Source of the DNA: Arthrobacter sp. HY1533
Lineage (GTDB): Bacteria > Actinomycetota > Actinomycetes > Actinomycetales > Micrococcaceae
Direction of reading: 5' to 3'
Assembly (NCBI RefSeq): GCF_027568515.1
Contig: NZ_JANKZF010000034.1
Location: 1 to 50,127 of the forward strand
Length of the DNA: 50,127 nucleotides
How positions within the stretch are numbered: the first letter of the stretch is position 1; every line of letters starts with the position of its first letter. Position numbers and translations under genes: made by a program. Of the stretch, positions 41,288 to 48,815 are shown piece after piece. Under the pieces are notes generated by a model. The model did not search any database. It was not told the origin of the DNA and saw only the letters and a list, made by a program, of their open reading frames with translations.

Positions 41288-42334
41288 CTACTTGGCCGCC
41301 AGCCCCGCCGCCTGGACATATTGGGGGTCGAGGGCCTTGCGCAGCACGTCCTTGGGCACCGGCGCCTTGATGACCCCCAACTTGGCAAAAGTTTCAGAGG
41401 CAACTGTCAGTTGTGCAAACAAGCCGTTGTCCCCCGTGAAGGAAAACTGGCTGTTGGGGTCCAGCTGCTGTTCCAGGGTCGGGTAGGTTTCGATGTAGCG
41501 TTCGGCCGTAACTTCCGCCACCTCCTTGGAAACATGGAGGCGCTTCATGAGTGTGTCCACGGCAATGGATTTGTCGGCCTTGATGTCAGCCCAGGCCTTG
41601 CCCAGCGCCCGGACAATCTTGGTGGGCACCTGCGGGTTCGCATCCAAAAATGCGGGGTTGCCGGCGTGCATCTCAGGGCACGCTGCACCGCCGGGCACCC
41701 ATTCGGCGTCATACCCCACGATGCGCTGCCCCTGAAGGGACAAATCGGCCAGGTAGGGCGACCAGGAGATGCCTGCTGTGATGGACTTGCTCGCAAAAGC
41801 ATTTCCCATGAGATTGGGCGTGATGTTCACAATGTCCAGATCCGAAAGCTCAAGCCCGGCTGCCTTCGCCGCAAAGTATGCCGAAATCTGCGCACACGTT
41901 CCGGTCGGCACCCCGATCTTGCCCGCCTGGGCGAGATCCTTGACGGACTTGACTGGCGAATCCGCGGCAACCACCAGCCCTTCAGTGGCAGAGGCATTCC
42001 CTTCGGCCACGATGTAACGCAGGGGGATGTCCTTGCCCAGGGCAAAAATGCTGGCAAGGCCGGTGGTGACCACGTCCAGACTGTTGCTTTCAAGTCCCGC
42101 AAGTAATGGCGCCCCGGTCTGAAACACCTGGAACTGCGGGTCCAGGCCTTCGTCTTTGAAGTAACCCTTCTCGTCGGCAACATACAAGGTGAGGTATGAC
42201 GCCTGGGGCACTCCCCAATTGAATTTTGTACCTTCGCCGGGCCCGCCTGCAGCAGGTGCCGCCGCGTTGCCGCACCCGGAGATGGCTGCGAGGAGGGAAC
42301 CGGCCGCCATGGCCGCCAGAATTCGCTTGTTCAT
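41288..42334 (-). CDS. ABC substrate-binding lipoprotein (TauA/SsuA-like), copy A
   Basis: This 348-residue lipoprotein has a lipobox ISGC (Cys21) and the same layout as the copy at 40182: FNWGVPQASYLTLYVADEKGYFKDEGLDP, then SLDVVTTGLASIFALGKD and GKIGVPTGTCAQIS. The copies differ in scattered positions (for example TGTPMLAGLQ against TGAPLLAGLE), which may tune ligand preference. It is 14 bases downstream of the ATPase gene and 59 bases upstream of its twin. It captures the substrate for the shared permease. Confidence 0.92.
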   Translation of the reverse strand: MNKRILAAMAAGSLLAAISGCGNAAAPAAGGPGEGTKFNWGVPQASYLTLYVADEKGYFKDEGLDPQFQVFQTGAPLLAGLESNSLDVVTTGLASIFALGKDIPLRYIVAEGNASATEGLVVAADSPVKSVKDLAQAGKIGVPTGTCAQISAYFAAKAAGLELSDLDIVNITPNLMGNAFASKSITAGISWSPYLADLSLQGQRIVGYDAEWVPGGAACPEMHAGNPAFLDANPQVPTKIVRALGKAWADIKADKSIAVDTLMKRLHVSKEVAEVTAERYIETYPTLEQQLDPNSQFSFTGDNGLFAQLTVASETFAKLGVIKAPVPKDVLRKALDPQYVQAAGLAAK

Positions 42335-42348
42335 CGGCTGTATTCCTG

Positions 42349-43158
42349 TCAGTGTCCGGCGCGGGAGGCCGTGATTTCCTGTTGCACGGTTTCCAAAATC
42401 TGGTGCTCCAGGCTGGTGAATGAAGGCGTGGTGAGGAAGTCAATGGAGCGCGGCTTCGGTTCGGTGACATCCACCTCGAGCTTGACCCGACCGGGCCGCG
42501 CCCCCATGACGATGACCCGGTCGGAAATGTAGATGGCCTCCGACACGTCGTGGGTGATGAAGAGGATGGTGGGGCGGAACTCCGCCCAAAGCTCAAGCAG
42601 CAGTTGCTGCATAAGGATGCGTGTTTGATAGTCGAGGGCGCCAAATGGTTCGTCCATCAGCAGCACCTCGGGGTTGGAAATCAAGGCCCGGGCAATCTGG
42701 ACCCGCTGCTGCATGCCGCCGGAAATTTGATACGGGTAGTGTTTTTCAAAGCCGCTGAGGCCCACAGCCTTGATGAACTTCTCGGCGCCGGCCTGATACT
42801 GCTCCTTGTCCATGCCGCGTGACTTGACCCCGAAGACCACGTTTTCGAAAACGTTCATCCAGGGAAACAGGGCAGCATGCTGGAACACGACGGCGCGGTC
42901 CGGGCCCGGTTTGTGGATGTGCGATCCGTCCAGCAGCAGGCTGCCGTTGCTGGGTGAATCGAAGCCGGCCACCATGTTCAGTGCAGTGGACTTTCCACAG
43001 CCCGTGGGGCCCACAATGGAGACGATTTCTGATTCCTTTACAGCCAAGTTCAAGTCGAGAAGTGCGGAGATCCGGTCTCCCGTCTTCGACGGAGCTGCGA
43101 AGATCTTGTCTACCTGGGAAAAGACAATCTTGCCTGATTCGGCGGTCACCTTGTTCAT
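42349..43158 (-). CDS. ABC transporter ATP-binding protein (SsuB/TauB-like)
   Basis: The 269-residue ATPase has Walker A GPTGCGKST, signature ISGGMQQRVQIARAL and Walker B VLLMDEPFGALDYQTR, followed by FITHDVSEAIYISDR. It is the NitT/TauT type and powers the permease at 39355. Start 43158 has AAGGAG six bases upstream; a second possible start at 43206 has GGAG eight bases upstream, and would add 16 residues without homology. It is the first gene of the importer operon, behind operator C. Confidence 0.92.
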   Translation of the reverse strand: MNKVTAESGKIVFSQVDKIFAAPSKTGDRISALLDLNLAVKESEIVSIVGPTGCGKSTALNMVAGFDSPSNGSLLLDGSHIHKPGPDRAVVFQHAALFPWMNVFENVVFGVKSRGMDKEQYQAGAEKFIKAVGLSGFEKHYPYQISGGMQQRVQIARALISNPEVLLMDEPFGALDYQTRILMQQLLLELWAEFRPTILFITHDVSEAIYISDRVIVMGARPGRVKLEVDVTEPKPRSIDFLTTPSFTSLEHQILETVQQEITASRAGH

Positions 43159-43485
43159 GCCCTGCTCCTTGGCAATGCTGGTTTCAGCGGAAAGTACGGT
43201 TTGCATCTTTGCGGCTCCAATGAGGTTATGGAACTAGGAACGTATAGATACGTATTTGAGTCAACGATAACCATATGTGACACAGATCGCAATACCTTTA
43301 GGTATGAATGTTGCCCGCGAATCCCACCAGCCGCACGTTCGGACGCCCGGATTGGCCAGATATCCAATGAATCGCCCAAATTGTTCGTCTCGAATGAGTG
43401 GCTGCGTGCTAGCATCAAGACATACCTAATTGTCACTAAACCTTCTGGAATAATGTCGACTCTGCCACTACACCATGGGGGAATC
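43159..43485. other. Divergent intergenic region of importer and HutC regulator
   Basis: This 327-base region holds the promoters of the importer operon and the regulator gene. It contains operator C, an ATACCTTTAGGTAT palindrome at 43292-43305 and no other convincing coding sequence. The stretch 43306-43485 shows nothing beyond a short ATACCTAAT element near 43425. If translation of the ATPase starts at 43206, the first 48 bases are coding. Confidence 0.8.
43240..43305 (-). promoter_or_regulatory. Promoter and operator C of the importer operon
   Basis: On the minus strand a -35 TTGCGA (43292-43287), 17-base spacer and -10 TATCGT (43269-43264) are followed by operator C, ACGTATAGATACGTAT (43255-43240), which matches operator B at 14 of 16 positions. 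The operator lies eight bases after the -10, as at the aconitase X promoter. ATACCTTTAGGTAT (43292-43305), a perfect palindrome holding the 9-mer seen twice at 30316-30334, abuts the -35. Confidence 0.6.
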
Positions 43486-44268
43486 ATGGCCGATTCAAGA
43501 TCCAATGGACTGTCCGTCCTGCAGCGCAATAGCGCCGTTGCCGTCTACCAACAGATGGCCGACGTCCTGCTGGACCAGGTCCGGAGCCTTCAGCCGGGCT
43601 CCCGCTTCCACACAGAGGAAGAGCTCATCGAGCAATACGGCGTCAGCCGCACCACTGTGCGCAAGGCCATTCAGACCTTGACGGAGAAGGGCTTCCTGGT
43701 CCGCCGCCAAGGCAAGGGAACCTTCGTTACATCCACCCGGCCCATTCAGTCGATGAACCGTCTTGCACCCTTCGTTGAGTCATTCACCGCTGCCGGACTG
43801 AACCCGGTTGTCTCCCTGCTGGACTATCGGTGGGTCGAGGGAAACCGCGGCGTTCCCGGCCATATTGCGAACGCAGACACGTCATTCCTTGTGGTCCGGC
43901 GGGCATACCTTTCCGAGGGCACACCGTTTGCCGTGGCAGACATTTTTGTTCCGGCCTCCATTGGCCGGCTCGTCAGCCGTGCCGACGTTGAAAAGCACCC
44001 CATCTACCACGTCATTCAGGAACGTTCCGAGAAGCAGGTGACCCACGCGGAACTCATTGTGACCCTGCAGGCCCCGCCCGCGGACCTGGTGGAAATGCTC
44101 AATGTCGCCGAATTCCCTTTAATTCCTAGGCTCGAACGAGTCACATACGGTCTCAACGACGAGATACTCGAATGCACTGTCACACATTTTCACCCTAGCG
44201 GCTTTGAAATCCGCACCGACGTCGCCACCGATGCCCAGCAAGACTTCAATTACACCTTCAACACTTAG
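43486..44268 (+). CDS. GntR/HutC-family transcriptional regulator
   Basis: The 260-residue protein has an N-terminal winged helix (VAVYQQMADVLLDQVRSLQPGSRFHTEEELIEQYGVSRTTVRKAIQTLTEKGFLVRRQGKGTFV) and a C-terminal UTRA effector domain (LDYRWVEGN; SFLVVRRAYLSEGTPFAVADIFVP; LERVTYGLNDEILECTVTHFHP). HutC members bind small acids, amino acids or sugars. It is divergent from the importer. The four operators in the island make it the likely controlling repressor. The ATG at 43486 has GGGGGAATC upstream; longer upstream frames lack domain sequence. Confidence 0.93.
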   Translation: MADSRSNGLSVLQRNSAVAVYQQMADVLLDQVRSLQPGSRFHTEEELIEQYGVSRTTVRKAIQTLTEKGFLVRRQGKGTFVTSTRPIQSMNRLAPFVESFTAAGLNPVVSLLDYRWVEGNRGVPGHIANADTSFLVVRRAYLSEGTPFAVADIFVPASIGRLVSRADVEKHPIYHVIQERSEKQVTHAELIVTLQAPPADLVEMLNVAEFPLIPRLERVTYGLNDEILECTVTHFHPSGFEIRTDVATDAQQDFNYTFNT

Positions 44269-44281
44269 CCCACCACAGCGA

Positions 44282-44316
44282 AAAGGGCCGCAGCCCGCAT
44301 GGAGCTGCGGCCCTTT
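44282..44316. terminator. Hairpin terminator after the HutC gene
   Basis: Stem AAAGGGCCGCAGC (44282-44294) pairs with 44304-44316 over 13 bases, with a 9-nt loop and T-rich ends. It lies between the HutC gene and the convergent EthD-like gene and probably serves both. Confidence 0.88.
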
Positions 44317-44327
44317 CTGCCCACCGA

Positions 44328-44645
44328 CTAGATTTCGATGTGCCGAGTTTCCTTCAGCCAGGTCCTGATGGTCTTGGCCCCACTGGCGGCCGTGTGCTCA
44401 CGTGCGGCCTTCCATTCCTCCGAGTTGTACGCCGTCATTGCGGCGTCCCAGTCGGCAAATTCGAGGTAGTCGGTTCCTGCGATGGCGGGGTCATTGTTTG
44501 CCTCGTCGGAACCGGCCAAGTTGATGGTGTAGCTGAGCAGCCCCGGCATCTGCTTGGCCAGTGGCGCGTGCTCCTCCAACCACCAGCGGTGCTGCTCGTC
44601 CAGGGACTGTTCATTGCGGAACAGGATGATGGCGATCTTGGTCAT
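44328..44645 (-). CDS. EthD-domain protein
   Basis: The 105-residue protein opens with KIAIILFRNEQSLDEQHRWWLEEHAPLAKQMPGLLSYTINLA and continues TDYLEFADWDAAMTAYNSEEWKAARE, the ferredoxin-like fold of EthD and small dimeric alpha/beta-barrel proteins. Some members act as lactone-muconolactone isomerases or assist oxygenases; this one has no assigned reaction. The start at 44645 has AAAGG seven bases upstream. It is 53 bases downstream of the MFS gene and probably in the same transcript. Confidence 0.85.
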   Translation of the reverse strand: MTKIAIILFRNEQSLDEQHRWWLEEHAPLAKQMPGLLSYTINLAGSDEANNDPAIAGTDYLEFADWDAAMTAYNSEEWKAAREHTAASGAKTIRTWLKETRHIEI

Positions 44646-44698
44646 GATGAAACCTTTCGATGAGGATTGATGGGTGGGTGAAAAATCCAATGGCGCAA

Positions 44699-46060
44699 CT
44701 ACGCGTGTGCAAAAAGCCTGGCTTTCGTCCTTTCCGGCCTGATGAGAACCATGGCCAGGACACCACCGACCACCATGAGCATTCCCAGGAGGCCGAAAGC
44801 GCGGGCGAAGCCCTCAGCGGCAGTGCCGGCCCCGTCGATCATCAGGCCGGTGACGTAGGGGCCAACCAGCCCGCCCAAGGTGAGCAGCGCCAGGAACGTA
44901 CCTTGCACCGCGCTGCGCTGCGCGGTGGGGGTGATGTCGGCCAGGACCACCATGGAAACCACATGGATCATGTGGCCAAATTCGAATCCGACCACCAAGG
45001 CAATGAGCGCCACGATGCCGCCGGGCCCCCAGGCCAGAACAGAGACTGCCACGCCGGCAATCAGGACACCGACGCCACCCACAAAACCCCGAGCCCACCG
45101 GGAACTGATGCCCCGGCTTAGGAGCCGTTGCGAGACCAGCGGCTGCAACAACAGACCGATGGCGCCGAATATCCACGGAAGGATAATCAAGGTTCCCGTT
45201 TGCGTTGGCGTATAGCCCAGGACCGTTTCCATGAACGACGGCACCCACGCGACAAGGACGGACAAAGACCAGTAAGCCGCGAAGCTGGCCACGAGACACC
45301 CCACAAACGTTCCACTGGTGAACAGCCGCCAGTAGGAAAATACGTACTTCTCCTCCTCCGGAATGGCAGCGGGGGACTCGCCACGCCCGGCCGCCGGCGC
45401 AACAACGCCTACGCCGCGCTTGAGGCGGACCGTGAGGGGTCCGTCTTTGCCAACAAAGGCCCAAGCGACAGCCCATGCCGCGCTCAGGACGCCCAGCAGC
45501 ACGAAGGCTGTGTGCCAGTTGAAAGTGGCGATGACCCATGTCAGGCCTGGGCCTGCCACCACCACGCCCAGGGTCGAGCCGACAGTGATTATTGCCGTGG
45601 GCAGGTTCCGCCGGGTGTCCGTAAACCAGCTGTGGGCCGTGTGCACGGCCATTGGGTAGGCCGGGCCCTCGCCTGCGCCCAGCGCGATGCGGCTGATCAT
45701 CAGAGCCGTGAAGCCCACGGCGCCCGCCATGGGAACTAATGAAATGGTCCAGACAATGGCCAAGGAGAACAGGATCCACTTGGGTGAGACCCGAGTGGTG
45801 ATGAATCCGACCACCAAGGCTGAAATGCTAAAAAGGAAGTAGAAGCCGCTTGCCAACAGGCCAAACTCTCCGGCGGTCAGGCCAAGCTCTTCACGAATCG
45901 GAGTTGCAGCCAATCCAATGACGGCTTTGTCTCCGAAGTTGATCAGAATGAACAGGAACAACATGGCCACAACAATCCAGCCGCGCACGCCGGAATGCCC
46001 TCTTGAGACCTCCCGGGCAGGCCGAAGGGCCAGCGTTGAGTTGGACCGTGGGGATTGCAT
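44699..46060 (-). CDS. MFS transporter (anion:cation symporter type)
   Basis: The 453-residue protein has about twelve hydrophobic segments. It opens with GWIVVAMLFLFILINFGDKAVIGLAATPIREELGLTAGEFGLLASGFYFLFS and has RIALGAGEGPAYPMAVHTAHSWF, a signature of the ACS branch that carries hexuronates, galactonate, phthalate or related acids. It is a second uptake route in the island beside the ABC importer. Start 46060 is chosen for a nearby AGGAAT; an earlier in-frame codon at 46090 is less likely. Confidence 0.92.
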   Translation of the reverse strand: MQSPRSNSTLALRPAREVSRGHSGVRGWIVVAMLFLFILINFGDKAVIGLAATPIREELGLTAGEFGLLASGFYFLFSISALVVGFITTRVSPKWILFSLAIVWTISLVPMAGAVGFTALMISRIALGAGEGPAYPMAVHTAHSWFTDTRRNLPTAIITVGSTLGVVVAGPGLTWVIATFNWHTAFVLLGVLSAAWAVAWAFVGKDGPLTVRLKRGVGVVAPAAGRGESPAAIPEEEKYVFSYWRLFTSGTFVGCLVASFAAYWSLSVLVAWVPSFMETVLGYTPTQTGTLIILPWIFGAIGLLLQPLVSQRLLSRGISSRWARGFVGGVGVLIAGVAVSVLAWGPGGIVALIALVVGFEFGHMIHVVSMVVLADITPTAQRSAVQGTFLALLTLGGLVGPYVTGLMIDGAGTAAEGFARAFGLLGMLMVVGGVLAMVLIRPERTKARLFAHA

Positions 46061-46385
46061 GTGATTCCTAACTGGTGAAGATCCGCGCACAGCTGCCCCT
46101 CAGTCACCCGTGTGAACCACGTGACGGAGGGCACTTCAATGAGTGCCTACTAGATAGGAAACGTTATGAAACGTCTCTTGTCAACGCTTGGTCGTCGATT
46201 GTGACGTTCGCTCCGACACTCCGCCACCAATCTCCCCAGGAAACCAGGCACCTGCCGGGGCGAGAACTGGCCACCATCTGACTCGGGCAGCCTTCCTTCG
46301 CATGCATTGTTGCGGCAAAACTCTCGCGTTCCCCGAGTATTGCACTTTATGCTGAAGCCAACACTCACCTGAAGTTGGGAAATCC
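46061..46385. other. Divergent intergenic region with operator D
   Basis: This 325-base region separates the MFS and RraA genes. Operator D (ACGTTATGAAACGTCT, 46161-46176) matches operator B at 12 of 16 positions. A minus-strand TTGACA (46184-46179) with a weak TTTCCT 17 bases on lies across it, so the MFS gene could be repressed. A separate perfect palindrome, GGCACT-N6-AGTGCC, spans 46130-46147. A TATGCT at 46348-46353 may be a -10 for RraA. No other gene is seen. Confidence 0.6.
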
Positions 46386-46862
46386 ATGGCCATCTCCACT
46401 GCAGACCTGTATGACCAATACGGCACCGGGATGGCTTCGGTGTCTCTGCAGTTCAGGGATTTTGGCGGCCTGCCGGCCTTCAGCGGCGCCGCCCGCACCA
46501 TCCAGTGCGCGGCCGACAACGGCCTGGTCAAGGCAACATTGGCCACCCCCGGCCGTGGATCCGTGCTGGTGGTCGACGGCGGCGGCTCGCTCCAGAGCGC
46601 CCTGATGGGGGACATGATTGCCCAGTCGGCGGTGGACAACGGCTGGGCGGGTGTCATCATCAACGGCGCCATACGCGACAGCGTGGTCATCGCAACCCTT
46701 CCCCTGGGCGTCAAGGCGCTGGGGACCAACCCGGCCAAGAGTTCCAAGGCAGGTGTGGGGCGGGTCGATGTCCCCATCCACTTGGGGCATGTCACGGTCC
46801 ACGCCGGAGCCATGGTCTACGCGGATGCGGACGGGATCCTCATCGCGGCCAGCCACATGTGA
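46386..46862 (+). CDS. RraA-family aldolase (HMG aldolase-like)
   Basis: The 158-residue protein is an RraA/HMG-aldolase type. Features are LYDQYGTGMASVSLQFRDFGG, VLVVDGGGSLQSALMGDMIAQSAVDNGWAGVIINGAIRDS (Arg-Asp pair needed for metal-bound aldol cleavage) and YADADGILIA. Members split 4-hydroxy-4-methyl-2-oxoglutarate into two pyruvates and decarboxylate oxaloacetate, while true RraA proteins inhibit RNase E. The Arg-Asp pair favours the aldolase. Pyruvate or oxaloacetate would link it to the biotin-dependent carboxyltransferase, an inference. Confidence 0.9.
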   Translation: MAISTADLYDQYGTGMASVSLQFRDFGGLPAFSGAARTIQCAADNGLVKATLATPGRGSVLVVDGGGSLQSALMGDMIAQSAVDNGWAGVIINGAIRDSVVIATLPLGVKALGTNPAKSSKAGVGRVDVPIHLGHVTVHAGAMVYADADGILIAASHM

Positions 46863-46867
46863 ACCTG

Positions 46868-47356
46868 CTAGAAGTTGGAATCCCCGCGCAGCGGCTCCAA
46901 CTGCTCCCTCATGCCGGGCGTGAGCCGCACCAGGGTGCCGCTGGGCTCATGGAAGAACGCCAGCACGGTCTCCGCGATGACGCATCGCGTGGCCGTCACG
47001 GGGTCCTGGATTTCGTAGGCCACCGTGAAGCTGGCGCCCTTGACTGCGCTGATCCACACCCGGACCGTGGCCGGAATGTTGCGGTAGTTCAGCGGCGAGA
47101 CATAGCGGACCCGGTGCTCAACAACAAGGGCCTGCACATCGGAGTCCAGGCCGGAGAAGATGGGACGGGCCACGTCAACGCCGGGCATGCCGGTACCTGC
47201 CGGCGGGCCGAAGGCATGCACGCGCGCCTCCTCAAGGATCCGCAGCACCTCCACATTGTTGATGTGGCCGTAGGCGTCCATGTCACCCCAGCGCATGGGG
47301 ACCTGCAGCGAAAGGCGGGTGCCGCCGTCGTGCTTGTTTTCCGGCAAGGGGGTCAT
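46868..47356 (-). CDS. Acyl-CoA thioesterase (4HBT hotdog)
   Basis: The 162-residue protein has a 4HBT-type hotdog domain: MRWGDMDAYGHINNVEVLRILEEARV, with the Asp of GDMDAYGH expected to take part in thioester cleavage, and VRYVSPLNYRNIPATVRVWI. It hydrolyses acyl-CoA or 4-hydroxybenzoyl-CoA-type substrates. The start at 47356 overlaps the upstream FadR-type gene stop in an ATGA. It lies 5 bases from the convergent RraA gene. Confidence 0.88.
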   Translation of the reverse strand: MTPLPENKHDGGTRLSLQVPMRWGDMDAYGHINNVEVLRILEEARVHAFGPPAGTGMPGVDVARPIFSGLDSDVQALVVEHRVRYVSPLNYRNIPATVRVWISAVKGASFTVAYEIQDPVTATRCVIAETVLAFFHEPSGTLVRLTPGMREQLEPLRGDSNF

Positions 47357-48087
47357 GGCAATCCATCTCTTTCCGCCGGCATGGCTGCCAACACGTGGGC
47401 CTGCGCCTGTTGCAGGTAGCCGTCCATTTCCCGGGCGGCAGCTTCGCAGTGCCCTGCTTTCCACTGGGCAAAAATGTGCGCGTTGCTGACGCTGAAGGGG
47501 GCGTGGAACGCGGGGTCGCCGGCCAGGGCGTGGAACACGAGCCGCATTTCGGCCTGCACGTGCGCCATCATGGTGTCCAGGCGCGGGCTCCTGGCCAGGG
47601 CCACCACGAGGGCGTGGAATTCCTGGTTGGCCGCCGCCATCCCGGGCACGTCGTGGCCAGCGCGAGCGGCCATTCCGCGGTCGACGGCCCGCTCCAGGGC
47701 ATTTTGCAGGGCGGGCCGGGCGGCGCCGTGGGCATCCTGCCGCAGCGCTGCCGGCTCCAGCACGCGCCGGATCCGGTACATCTCCTCCACATCGGCGCGC
47801 GAGGGCCTGGCCACAAAAACGCCCCGGTTGGGGATGCGCGTGATGATGCGTTCGGCACCGAGCACCGTGAACGCCTCGCGCAGCGTGTTGCGGGAAACGC
47901 CCAGCTCCGCACCGAGCGTGCGTTCGGACAGTTTGGCCCCGGGGCGCAGGCCGCCGGACAGAATTGCCGCACGCAGCTTCTGCGCCACGGCGATGCCTGT
48001 GTGCGCGTGGGTCGTGGTGGCTGCCTTGCCTGCTTCCTTTGCCAGGGCCGGCGTCGCCCCTGGCTGCAGCGTCACCGGCTCAGGCAT
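47353..48087 (-). CDS. GntR/FadR-family regulator
   Basis: The 244-residue protein has an N-terminal winged helix (VAQKLRAAILSGGLRPGAKLSERTLGAELGVSRNTLREAFTVLGAERIITRIPNRGVFV) and an all-helical FCD domain (ADVEEMYRIRRVLEPAALR; ANQEFHALVVALA; HIFAQWKAGHCEAAAREMDGYL). FCD regulators sense acids such as acyl-CoA, lactate or uronates. It overlaps the thioesterase gene and the stop of the acetyltransferase gene. The start at 48087 is preferred for its spacing from AAGG; a GTG at 48093 is an alternative. Confidence 0.9.
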   Translation of the reverse strand: MPEPVTLQPGATPALAKEAGKAATTTHAHTGIAVAQKLRAAILSGGLRPGAKLSERTLGAELGVSRNTLREAFTVLGAERIITRIPNRGVFVARPSRADVEEMYRIRRVLEPAALRQDAHGAARPALQNALERAVDRGMAARAGHDVPGMAAANQEFHALVVALARSPRLDTMMAHVQAEMRLVFHALAGDPAFHAPFSVSNAHIFAQWKAGHCEAAAREMDGYLQQAQAHVLAAMPAERDGLP

Positions 48088-48688
48088 GTCCACCGCCTTG
48101 CCATTCGCGGTTGAGGATGGCGTAGTGGCGCAGGGTGATCCACTCGCCCTTGCACCAGTCGGACTCCACGAAAGTTGCCTCGAGGCGCATCCCGAGGCGG
48201 GTCATGAGGGCAGCCGACTTTTCGTTGCGGTCATCGCAGATTCCCTCGACACGGTGCCAGCGGAAGTTGTTGAAGGCGATGTTGAGCGCTGCCGTGCAGG
48301 CGGCGAAGGCAATGCCCTGGCCTTGGACAGCCGGGCTGAAGACAAATCCAATCTCGCCTCTTTGCGGGTTGGCCGCGTCCCACTTGAGCAGCACCTCCCC
48401 CACGGTGTCGTGGGAGTCGCCGTGCTCCACGGCGAGGTCCAGCCACTGGCCCGGGGTGGAAAGCTCCCGTTGCGACAGCATCGACTGCACTGTCAGTTCG
48501 GTGTCGGCCAGGCTGTGGGGCGGATGTGGCAGGTAGCGGGCCACCTCGGGAATTGAGCGGTAGGCGTTCACGGCATGCACATCGGATGCCTCGACGGGCC
48601 GCAACCGGACGTCAAGGGCGGGACTGTCGGCACGGAAGGGGTAGGCCGGCTGGGCGGGAGAGTCGATCCCTGAAAGGTCAAAGGACAT
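48080..48688 (-). CDS. GNAT-family acetyltransferase
   Basis: The 202-residue protein has the RimJ/RimL-type GNAT layout: LRPVEASDVHAVNAYRSIPEVARYLPHPP at the start, GEIGFVFSPAVQGQGIAFAACTAALNIAFNN at the acetyl-CoA loop, and CDDRNEKSAALMTRLGMRLEATFVESDWCKGEWITLRHYAIL at the end. It transfers an acetyl group from acetyl-CoA to an N-terminus or small amine; the target is unknown. It is the first gene of a three-gene overlapping run with the FadR-type regulator and thioesterase. Confidence 0.9.
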   Translation of the reverse strand: MSFDLSGIDSPAQPAYPFRADSPALDVRLRPVEASDVHAVNAYRSIPEVARYLPHPPHSLADTELTVQSMLSQRELSTPGQWLDLAVEHGDSHDTVGEVLLKWDAANPQRGEIGFVFSPAVQGQGIAFAACTAALNIAFNNFRWHRVEGICDDRNEKSAALMTRLGMRLEATFVESDWCKGEWITLRHYAILNREWQGGGHA

Positions 48689-48815
48689 GTTCAGATCCTA
48701 GCGGCCATCACCGCAGGGGCCCGCTGAAATGGCAGCATCCCGGCCGCCGTCCGCTCCCCGGCGGTGCCAATGTTTCTTTCGGGAAACGGTCAGAGTGGTT
48801 GGGTAACATGGGCCC

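Noticed and set aside
40182-42334. Sulfonate (taurine) catabolism as the island's role
   Set aside because: The importer and TauE-like gene suggest it, but no taurine dioxygenase, alkanesulfonate monooxygenase, Xsc or sulfo-lyase is present, so the label is not supported.
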